A stretch of 64,000 nt of DNA, from the NCBI GenBank assembly GCA_002471015.1, contig DKPB01000066.1, positions 1-64,000 of the forward strand. Reading direction: 5' to 3'. Under the pieces are notes generated by a model, which saw only the letters and a program-made list of their open reading frames with translations, searched no databases and was not told the origin of the DNA. Shown here in pieces: positions 15,121 to 25,638 of the stretch (position 1 is its first letter; each line of letters begins with the position of its first letter). The translations under genes were made by a program, and so were the position numbers. The DNA comes from Stenotrophomonas sp. UBA7346 (lineage in GTDB: Bacteria > Pseudomonadota > Gammaproteobacteria > Xanthomonadales > Xanthomonadaceae).

Positions 15121-16251
15121 GTGACCCAAGCCGCAATTCTCGTGCTCGAAGACGGCACCGTATTCGAGGGCGAATCCGTAGGCGCGCCCGGCCTATCCGT
15201 GGGTGAGGTGGTGTTCAACACCGCCATGACCGGTTACCAGGAAATGCTGACCGATCCGTCCTACGCCCGGCAGATGATCACCCTGACGTACCCGCATATC
15301 GGCAACACCGGTATGAATGACCAGGACGATGAAGCCAGCAAGGTCTGGGCATCGGGCCTGATCGTGCGCGACGTGCCGCGCCGCCCCAGCAGCTGGCGCA
15401 GCCAGTTGTCGCTGCAGGATTGGTTGATCCAGCGCGGCGTGGTGGCCATTGCCGGCATCGATACGCGCAAGCTGACCCGCATCCTGCGTGAGCGCGGCGC
15501 CCAGAACGGTGCGCTGATGGCTGGCGACGGCATCGATGTGGAGAAGGCGCTGGAAGCTGCGCGCAAGTTCCCCGGCCTGAAAGGCATGGATCTGGCCAAG
15601 GTGGTCAGCACCGACAAGACCTATGGTTGGGCCGACGGCCAGCTGGACCTGGACCGCAACGAGTTCGTGCGCGCCGAACCGAAGTTCAAGGTTGTGGCCT
15701 ATGACTTCGGCGTCAAGACCAACATCCTGCGCATGCTGGCCGAGCGCGGCTGCGAACTGACCGTGGTGCCGGCACAGACCCCGGCGGCCGAGGTCCTGGC
15801 GCTGAATCCGGACGGCGTGTTCCTGTCCAACGGCCCGGGCGACCCGGAACCCTGCGATTACGCCATCAGCGCGATCAAGACCTTCGTCGAGAAGAAGATC
15901 CCGACCTTCGGCATTTGCCTGGGCCACCAGTTGCTGGGCCTGGCTTCGGGTGCCAAGACCATGAAGATGGGTCACGGCCACCATGGCGCCAACCACCCGG
16001 TGCAGGACATCGACAGCGGCCGGGTGATGATCACCTCGCAGAATCATGGCTTCGCCATCGACGAGAGCGTGCTGCCGGGCAATGTCCGCGTCACCCATCG
16101 CTCGCTGTTCGACCAGACCATCCAGGGCATCGCCCTGACCGATGCGCCTGCGTTCTCCTTCCAGGGCCACCCGGAAGCATCGCCGGGTCCGCACGACGTG
16201 GCACCGCTGTTCGACCGTTTCATCAGCCTGATGGAAGGGGCCAAGGCGTGA
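15121..16251 (+). CDS. carA: Carbamoyl-phosphate synthase small (glutaminase) subunit
   Basis: A 376-residue protein that hydrolyses glutamine and passes ammonia to CarB to make carbamoyl phosphate for arginine and pyrimidines. The class I amidotransferase site GICLGHQLLGLA has the nucleophile Cys at residue 266, and FQGHPEASPGPHD holds the catalytic His. The N-terminal half (LEDGTVFEGESVGAPG, FNTAMTGYQEML) is the CarA-specific domain. The GTG at 15121 is chosen because family similarity begins there; the frame is open for 83 codons upstream but only through the leader. Its stop overlaps the next GTG start. Confidence 0.96.
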   Translation: MTQAAILVLEDGTVFEGESVGAPGLSVGEVVFNTAMTGYQEMLTDPSYARQMITLTYPHIGNTGMNDQDDEASKVWASGLIVRDVPRRPSSWRSQLSLQDWLIQRGVVAIAGIDTRKLTRILRERGAQNGALMAGDGIDVEKALEAARKFPGLKGMDLAKVVSTDKTYGWADGQLDLDRNEFVRAEPKFKVVAYDFGVKTNILRMLAERGCELTVVPAQTPAAEVLALNPDGVFLSNGPGDPEPCDYAISAIKTFVEKKIPTFGICLGHQLLGLASGAKTMKMGHGHHGANHPVQDIDSGRVMITSQNHGFAIDESVLPGNVRVTHRSLFDQTIQGIALTDAPAFSFQGHPEASPGPHDVAPLFDRFISLMEGAKA

Positions 16252-16808
16252 GCAAGGCGCGCTGGCTGATGTTGCCGGCGCTGCTGGCCACCTCGGTGGC
16301 CAGCGCGGCCCCGGTGACGGCCCAGCAGATCCGTGATCTGCTGCCACTGACCGGTTTCGAGCGCATGGGTGAGGACGCGGCCAAGTCCATCCTCGCCAAC
16401 GAAGCGTTCTTCCCGCAAGTGACCCCGCAGCAGCGCCAATGCATGGCGGCGCCGATCGGCGCGGTGCTCAACGACGCGCTGGTGGAACGGCTGGTCAGCA
16501 ACCTCGGTGACGAGGGTCAGGTGCACCTCAAGCGCTGGCAGGCCTTCTATACCAGCCAGGGCGGTAAGCGCATGGTCGCTACCCAGCGCCAGATGATGTA
16601 CGGCACCGCCTTGCCGGCGGAGTTCGCGGGCGAGCCCAGCGAACTGGAACGCAAGCAGGTGGGCGAGTTCATGGCCAGTGGCTCGTATGAGGCATTGGCG
16701 GCGGTGCTGGCCGAGATGGGCGACTTGCCCGACGGCCTGCCGGCGCGCATGAGCGAGCGCATCCTCGGCGAATGCGGCGTCACCATAGATAGCAACGAGT
16801 TTTCCTGA
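16248..16808 (+). CDS. Exported protein of unknown function between carA and carB
   Basis: A 186-residue protein with a signal peptide (SKARWLMLPALLATSVASAAP), followed by a helical domain with a single central Cys and one near the C-terminus (RQCMAAP, LGECGV). The GTG start overlaps the carA stop, so it is translationally coupled, and carB begins 54 bp later. It somewhat resembles secreted DUF2059-like proteins, but I am not certain. A periplasmic protein inside the carbamoyl-phosphate operon has no obvious metabolic reason. Confidence 0.8.
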   Translation: MSKARWLMLPALLATSVASAAPVTAQQIRDLLPLTGFERMGEDAAKSILANEAFFPQVTPQQRQCMAAPIGAVLNDALVERLVSNLGDEGQVHLKRWQAFYTSQGGKRMVATQRQMMYGTALPAEFAGEPSELERKQVGEFMASGSYEALAAVLAEMGDLPDGLPARMSERILGECGVTIDSNEFS

Positions 16809-16862
16809 TCGACAGCGTGCGATCACTTCCCCCAGACACGCTGTACTGACTTAGAGAAGAAA

Positions 16863-20101
<3,239 letters not shown>

Positions 20102-20105
<4 letters not shown>

Positions 20106-20578
20106 GAGCACCCATCACGGCAAAGGGCGCCAAGCGCCTGCGTGACGAACTGGAACACCTGAAGTCGGACAAGCGCCCGAAGGTCATTGCCGCCATCGCC
20201 GAAGCCCGCGAGCACGGTGACCTGAAGGAGAACGCCGAGTACCACGCCGCGCGCGAGGAGCAGGGCTTCATCGAAGGCCGCATCAAGCAGCTGGAAGGCG
20301 AGCTGTCGCATGCCGAGATCATCGACATCACCAAGCTCAACGCCGGCAGCAAGGTGGTGTTTGGTGCCACGGTGACGCTGGCCGACGTGGAGACCGACGA
20401 AGAGAAGCGTTACCAGATCGTTGGTGACCTGGAAGCGGACATCAAGCTGGGCTTGATCGCCATTTCCTCGCCCGTGGCACGCGCCCTGATCGGCAAGAAC
20501 GAAGGCGACGCCATCGCCATCGACGCGCCGGCCGGGCAGCGTGAGTACGAGATCGTCAGCGTCGAGTACCTCGACTGA
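20102..20578 (+). CDS. greA: Transcription elongation factor GreA
   Basis: A 158-residue factor that stimulates transcript cleavage by backtracked RNA polymerase. The N-terminal coiled coil (GAKRLRDELEHLKSDKRPKV ... EHGDLKENAEYHAAREEQGF) carries the acidic tip DLKEN, and the C-terminal FKBP-like domain ends with GQREYEIVSVEYL. The ATG overlaps the carB stop. Linkage carB-greA is conserved in gammaproteobacteria. Confidence 0.97.
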
Positions 20579-20580
20579 CG

Positions 20581-21504
20581 ATGGCCAAGGCCACGCTGCT
20601 GCTGCCCGCGCGCAGCCGCTTCCCCGCCGGCACCCTGCCGGCGCCGGTGGCCACGGCACTGGGCCGCGCCGAGCGTTCGCTCGGCACGGCCGGTGAATCG
20701 GCGCAGCTGCGCCGTCACTTCCGCGTGCAGCCGGCCGAATGGTCGGCGGCCGCCTTGACCCGCCAGACCGATGCCGGCGATGCCGCCGGCAGCTTCTGGC
20801 TGCGCGCCGACCCGGCCAACATCGTGCCGGACATGCAGGGCGCGCGGCTGATGGCATCGGCCGAAACCCTGCGGCTGGAGCAGGTGGATGTGGAGGCGCT
20901 GTTGCCCGCCTTGCAGCCGTTGTTCGCAGGCTTTGGTTACCAGTTGGATGCGCCCACGCCGTCACGTTGGTACCTGCGGCTGCCTGAAGACACGCCGCTG
21001 CCGGCCTTCGCCGCACCGGAAAACGTGCTGGGCGATGACTTGTTTCCGCATCTGCCCGACGGTGACAACGGCCGCCAATGGCGGAGCCTGATGACCGAAG
21101 CGCAGGTGGTGCTGCATCAGCATCCGTGGAACGCGCAGCGCGTTGCCAACGGCAAGCGTGCGGTCAACTCGCTGTGGTTCTGGGGGGCGGGGCGTTTGCC
21201 CGATTCTGTCAACACCGCCCATGCGCAGGTGCGCAGCCGCGATGCGCTGCTGCAGGGGCTCGCCACCTTGGCCGGTGTGCGGCTGGGCGGGGAGCAGACC
21301 GTGGATGCCCTGGTGGACCTGCGCCAGCTGCGCTCGCTCGAGCAGTTGACCCGCGATGCAATCCTGCCGTTGCTGGAGGCCATCGGCCGCGGTGAACTGG
21401 CCGAGCTGCAGCTTGATTTCGAGGATGGCGCCAGCTATCGCATCCGGCGCGGGCAACGCTGGCAGTTCTGGAAAAAGCCGGTAAGCAGTCTGCTTGATGA
21501 GTGA
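20581..21504 (+). CDS. rpfE: RpfE-type conserved protein
   Basis: A 307-residue protein, two bases after greA and overlapping recJ. In Xanthomonas the gene between greA and recJ is rpfE of the rpf (regulation of pathogenicity factors) cluster; I assign the name from this synteny. Homologues are often annotated as phosphoglycerate mutase-like, but no alkaline-phosphatase-type metal motif is evident. Recognisable stretches are SLWFWGAGRLP near residue 199 and a C-terminal ELQLDFEDGASYRIRRGQRW followed by FWKKP. The protein looks cytoplasmic. Its biochemical function is unknown. Confidence 0.75.
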   Translation: MAKATLLLPARSRFPAGTLPAPVATALGRAERSLGTAGESAQLRRHFRVQPAEWSAAALTRQTDAGDAAGSFWLRADPANIVPDMQGARLMASAETLRLEQVDVEALLPALQPLFAGFGYQLDAPTPSRWYLRLPEDTPLPAFAAPENVLGDDLFPHLPDGDNGRQWRSLMTEAQVVLHQHPWNAQRVANGKRAVNSLWFWGAGRLPDSVNTAHAQVRSRDALLQGLATLAGVRLGGEQTVDALVDLRQLRSLEQLTRDAILPLLEAIGRGELAELQLDFEDGASYRIRRGQRWQFWKKPVSSLLDE

Positions 21505-23233
21505 GGCCATGAAGATCGTCCGCCGCGTTGCCGCTGCCGAAGGGCAGTGGGGCGATGACACCTTGCCGTTGTTGCGACGCATCTATGCCGCACGCGGTGC
21601 ATTGACGCCGGAGCAGGCGCAACCGCGGCTGGCGCAACTGCACGCCCCCGATCTGCTGGGTGGCATGCAGCGCGCGGTGCAGTTGCTGGCCGATGCCATC
21701 GCTGCCGACAAGCGCATTCTGATCGTCGGCGATTTCGACTGTGACGGCGCCACTGCCTGCGCGGTGGGTGTGCGTGGCCTGCGCATGCTGGGGGCCCGCG
21801 ACGTGGTGCATGCCGTGCCCAATCGCATGGTGCATGGCTATGGCCTGTCGCCGTCGCTGGTGGCCGAGCTGCAAGCCTTCAAGCCGGACCTGCTGGTGAC
21901 GGTGGACCACGGCATTGCCTGCCATGCAGGTGTACATGCGGCCAAGGCGCTGGGCTGGCAGGTGCTGGTGACCGACCACCACCTGCCGGGCGAGCAACTG
22001 CCTCCGGCCGATGCCATCGTTGACCCGAATGTGGACGGCGATGCGTTCCCGAGCAAGGCGCTGGCCGGTGTCGGGGTGATCTTCTACGTGCTGATGGCGC
22101 TACGCCGGCATCTGCGCGTGCAGGGTGCCTTTAGCGCCGGTGCCGAGCCCGACCTGCTGACCCTGCTGGATCTGGTTGCGGTGGGCACTGTCGCCGATCT
22201 GGTGGCATTGGACGACAACAACCGTGCACTTGTTTCGGCCGGGTTGCGCCGGCTGCGTGCGGGCAAGGCCTGCGTCGGTCTGCGTGCGTTGATCGAAGCC
22301 AGTGGCCGCGATGCGGCGCGGCTGAGCGCCAGCGACATCGGCTATGCGTTGGGGCCACGCCTGAATGCCGCCGGGCGGCTGGAAGACATGGCTTTGGGCA
22401 TCGAACTGCTGTTGACCGAAGACCCCCGGCAGGCAGGCGATATCGCGACCATGCTTGAGGAGATCAACGCAGAGCGCCGCGCCGTGCAGCAGCAGATGAC
22501 CGATGATGCCGAGCGCGCGGTCGCGCGTGCGGTCGTGGACACATCCATGCAGCGGCCGGTGGCTGCCTGTCTGTTCGACCCGGATTGGCACCCTGGTGTT
22601 GTCGGTCTGGTGGCGTCGAAGATGAAGGATCGCCTGCATCGGCCGGTGATCGCGTTCGCACCTGCCGAACCAGGTGGCCAGGCATTGCGCGGGTCGGCCC
22701 GTTCGATCGCCGGCTTCCATATCCGTGACGCGCTGGCAGCGATCAACGCCAGCCATCCCGGCCTGATGGAAAAATTCGGCGGCCATGCCATGGCTGCCGG
22801 CCTGAGCCTGCCGCTGGCACAGCTGGAAACCTTCAAGGCGGTATTTGCCGCGCAGGTGCAGGCCACCCTGGACCCGGCCTTGCTGCAACAGCAATTGCTC
22901 AGCGACGGTGAGTTGACTGCGGCCGAGCTGGACTTCCAGCACGCCGAAGCACTGCGACTGGCCGGCCCGTGGGGTCAGGGCTTTGCCGAGCCCCTGTTCG
23001 ATGGCGTGTTCGAGGTCGTGGAATGGCGCGTGCTCAAGGAGCGCCACCTGAAGCTGGTGGTTCGTGCACCCGGTGGCCGGGCGCGCATCAATGCCATCCA
23101 TTTCAGTGGCTGGACCGGCGCCGCGCCAGAACCCCGGCTGCACCTGGCCTACCGGCTGGTGGGCGATGACTACCGGGGTGGCCAGGCCATCCAGCTGATC
23201 GTCGAACACTGCGCGCCCGCAGAAGCGGCGTAA
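21497..23233 (+). CDS. recJ: Single-stranded-DNA-specific exonuclease RecJ
   Basis: A 578-residue 5'-3' ssDNA exonuclease used in recombination and mismatch repair. DHH-phosphoesterase motifs are present: VGDFDCDGATACAVG near residue 77, VTVDHGI near 136, VTDHHLPGEQ near 156. The DHHA1 part has the GGHAMAAGLSL motif near 430, and an OB-fold follows. The start is uncertain between ATG 21497 and ATG 21509; both overlap the rpfE stop. Its 3' end overlaps the convergent acyltransferase frame by 131 bp. Confidence 0.95.
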   Translation: MSEAMKIVRRVAAAEGQWGDDTLPLLRRIYAARGALTPEQAQPRLAQLHAPDLLGGMQRAVQLLADAIAADKRILIVGDFDCDGATACAVGVRGLRMLGARDVVHAVPNRMVHGYGLSPSLVAELQAFKPDLLVTVDHGIACHAGVHAAKALGWQVLVTDHHLPGEQLPPADAIVDPNVDGDAFPSKALAGVGVIFYVLMALRRHLRVQGAFSAGAEPDLLTLLDLVAVGTVADLVALDDNNRALVSAGLRRLRAGKACVGLRALIEASGRDAARLSASDIGYALGPRLNAAGRLEDMALGIELLLTEDPRQAGDIATMLEEINAERRAVQQQMTDDAERAVARAVVDTSMQRPVAACLFDPDWHPGVVGLVASKMKDRLHRPVIAFAPAEPGGQALRGSARSIAGFHIRDALAAINASHPGLMEKFGGHAMAAGLSLPLAQLETFKAVFAAQVQATLDPALLQQQLLSDGELTAAELDFQHAEALRLAGPWGQGFAEPLFDGVFEVVEWRVLKERHLKLVVRAPGGRARINAIHFSGWTGAAPEPRLHLAYRLVGDDYRGGQAIQLIVEHCAPAEAA

Positions 23234-24455
23234 GCGTCGACGCGGGCCTGGCCTCATCTGTCGCCGCATGCGGTGGCGCCGGGAACCTGATCAGTGCGGG
23301 GGCGTCTGGGCGTGGCCGAAGGCCGAACAGCGGCCGCAGCAACGCACTGCGTTTTATCAGCTCGTAAGCTGCCAGGCACAGCGCGAACGTCGCGGCGGTC
23401 AACAACGCCGCCTCCCAGCCTGCCGGCAGGTGCAGCGGCTTGAGCTGGTGGGCCAGCACCACGATCACGGTCTGGTGCAGGATGTAGAGCGGGAACACCG
23501 CCAGGGTGAGGTAGCGCAGCAGCCGGCTGTCGGCGTCGCGCCAACGGTAGGCAAAACCCAGCAACGCGGCGATCGCCGTCCACTGGTCCACCGCCCAGGC
23601 CACGCGCAGGCCCAGCCGCAGCCACATGGGGGGCGGGTTGTCGTCGTTGTAGCCGGCGAAGTACCAGCTGTGGATCAGCAGCGCATAGGTGATGGCAGCC
23701 AGCAGCAGCGCCGCCCAGCGCAGCCGTTGCAGTGATTGCCAGAAGCCGGTGCTGAACGCGGCCAGGAAGCCGATCAGGAACACGGCACCGTACTGCGCAT
23801 GGTTGTACCAGTCGTCCACCAGCGCATGGCTCTGTTCAAAGCGGGTGACCAGCAGCAGCCGCGCCAGCGCCAATATCACTACCGGCACCCATAGCGCGCC
23901 CCAACCCTGTAGTACGCGTCCACAGGCAGCGCGCAGCCGTTGCAGCGCCCCGTCCGGGAGCAGGCGCCATAGCAGCCAGGCCAGCAAGGTGTAGCACCAG
24001 AGATAGGGCAGGAACCACAGGTGGTTCCAGGTGGGCAGGCGCAGGCAGCCATCGGCATCGCAGAAACCGTGATAGCCGGTCAGGTACTTGCCGTAGAACG
24101 ACCAGTACGATGCGTCGTAGCCACCGGGCAGCTGCTCCACCACCTGGTAGTAGGCCTGGGGCGGCACGATCAGCAACATGCCGAACAGCAGCGGCCACAG
24201 CAGTTGCCGTGAGCGACGGCGCAGCAAACCTTGCGGCCGGGACTGCAGCATGTAGGCGGTAGCCACGCCGGAAATGAGGAACAGCAACGACATCCGCCAC
24301 GGGCTGGTGAGCAGCATGAACGGCTCGGGTGCGATGCTGGCGGCCGCGCTTTTCACATGCCAGTCCCAGCTCACGTAGTACATGCCAACGTGGTAGATCA
24401 CCAACAGGGCAAAGGCGATCACACGTAGCCAGTCCAGATCGTTGCGGCGGGTCAT
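23103..24455 (-). CDS. Membrane acyltransferase family 3 protein (OpgC-like)
   Basis: A 450-residue multi-pass membrane protein. It begins MTRRNDLDWLRVIAFALLVIYHVGMYY, containing the family's first-helix motif (DWLR ... H), then SPWRMSLLFLISGVATAYM, and PLYILHQTVIVVLAHQL near the end of the membrane domain. Family members O-acylate glucans, peptidoglycan, LPS or antibiotics; the closest general type is MdoC/OpgC, which succinylates osmoregulated periplasmic glucans. The last 65 or so residues, antisense to recJ, are low in hydrophobicity and lack family character, so the gene may have lost its original stop. The start is ATG 24455. It is divergent from a LytTR regulator 160 bp away. Confidence 0.85.
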   Translation of the reverse strand: MTRRNDLDWLRVIAFALLVIYHVGMYYVSWDWHVKSAAASIAPEPFMLLTSPWRMSLLFLISGVATAYMLQSRPQGLLRRRSRQLLWPLLFGMLLIVPPQAYYQVVEQLPGGYDASYWSFYGKYLTGYHGFCDADGCLRLPTWNHLWFLPYLWCYTLLAWLLWRLLPDGALQRLRAACGRVLQGWGALWVPVVILALARLLLVTRFEQSHALVDDWYNHAQYGAVFLIGFLAAFSTGFWQSLQRLRWAALLLAAITYALLIHSWYFAGYNDDNPPPMWLRLGLRVAWAVDQWTAIAALLGFAYRWRDADSRLLRYLTLAVFPLYILHQTVIVVLAHQLKPLHLPAGWEAALLTAATFALCLAAYELIKRSALLRPLFGLRPRPDAPALIRFPAPPHAATDEARPASTLTPLLRARSVRRSAGWPGHPGSHRPPAGRPGAAGVLARRRSSH

Positions 24456-24615
24456 GCGGTTGCCTGTGGGTTTTGTGTCGGGAGCCTGGCATTGAGCCAT
24501 CCGCATCTGCCAATCGGGCCGGTAAGGGATGATTGGCGGGCACTTTGGGACGAATGGCGATGGTAGCGGGACGAATCGCGCGGCCTTCGCAGGGGCCTTG
24601 GCCTACACTGCGCGG

Positions 24616-25521
24616 ATGAGTGAACGAGCTTTGCGTGATCCCTTGCAGCGTTTCCGCCCCTGGCGGCGTGGTGCGGAAATCGGCTTCTGGTTGATCGTGG
24701 TGGTGCTCAACTGCAGTGGCAATGCCATCACCACCTGGATGGATGCCAACCGGCATGGCGACCCCGGCATGCATCCGTGGGAACCCTGGGTCTGGGAGTT
24801 CTCCAGCGGCCTGGTCTGGCTGGTGCTGTTGGTGCCCCTGGTGGCCTGGTTGAGCGGGCGCTTGCCACTGCATATGGACAACTGGCGGCGGCGGTTGCCG
24901 TGGTACCTGCTGGCGAGCCTGCCGCTGTCGGCGATGCATGTGCTGCTGATGGTCGGCCTGCGCGTGCTGGCATACCGTGCGCTGGGCCACGGCTATGACT
25001 TTGGTGATTGGGGCCGGGAGTTTCTGTATGAGTACCTCAAGGACGTGCGCACCCTGGCGATCATCCTGATCAGCGTGGAGAGCTATCGCTTCCTGCTGCG
25101 CCGGCTGCAGGGTGAGGCACAACTGCTGGCGGCGCCGGACGAGGGCCCGCCAGTGGAGCCGATCGAACGGCCGGAGCGGCTGCTGGTGCGCAAGCTGGGG
25201 CGGGATTTCCTGATTGCCACCGCCGATATCGAATGGGCGCAGGCTGCCGGCAACTACGTCAACCTGCGCGTCCGCGGGCATGACTACCCGCTGCGCAGCA
25301 CCATGGCGGCGCTGGAGCAGCGCCTGGATCCGGCCTGCTTCATCCGCAGCCACCGCAGCTGGCTTATCAACCAGCGCCACCTGGTATCGATCGAGCCCTT
25401 GGACGGCGGTGAGGCGCTGTTGCACATGGACGACGGTCAGGCGGTGCCCTGCAGCCGACGCTACCTGGCCGACGTGCGTCTGGCGCTGGGCGAGGGCGAG
25501 GAGCGCGTCAGCGCAGGCTGA
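24616..25521 (+). CDS. Membrane-bound LytTR DNA-binding regulator
   Basis: A 301-residue protein with four predicted membrane helices in the first 160 residues (FWLIVVVLNCSGNAITTW, SGLVWLVLLVPLVAWL, WYLLASLPLSAMHVLLMVG, LAIILISVESYRFLL). A C-terminal LytTR domain follows (about 195-295; LLVRKLGRDFLIATADIEWA, FIRSHRSWLINQRHLV). It thus senses a membrane or periplasmic cue and binds DNA directly, with no separate kinase. The start is the ATG at 24616. It is divergent from the acyltransferase gene and upstream of the VIT protein gene, so both are candidate targets. Confidence 0.88.
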   Translation: MSERALRDPLQRFRPWRRGAEIGFWLIVVVLNCSGNAITTWMDANRHGDPGMHPWEPWVWEFSSGLVWLVLLVPLVAWLSGRLPLHMDNWRRRLPWYLLASLPLSAMHVLLMVGLRVLAYRALGHGYDFGDWGREFLYEYLKDVRTLAIILISVESYRFLLRRLQGEAQLLAAPDEGPPVEPIERPERLLVRKLGRDFLIATADIEWAQAAGNYVNLRVRGHDYPLRSTMAALEQRLDPACFIRSHRSWLINQRHLVSIEPLDGGEALLHMDDGQAVPCSRRYLADVRLALGEGEERVSAG

Positions 25522-25638
25522 GCCTGCAACAGCTGCCATCCCGTTACGATGTGGTCGGCGACTCACAGGGGAGGGGTGCCAAACCCCATTGCCTGTAGCT
25601 GGACGTTTACCCCCCCGACCCTTGGATGGAGCAATGCG

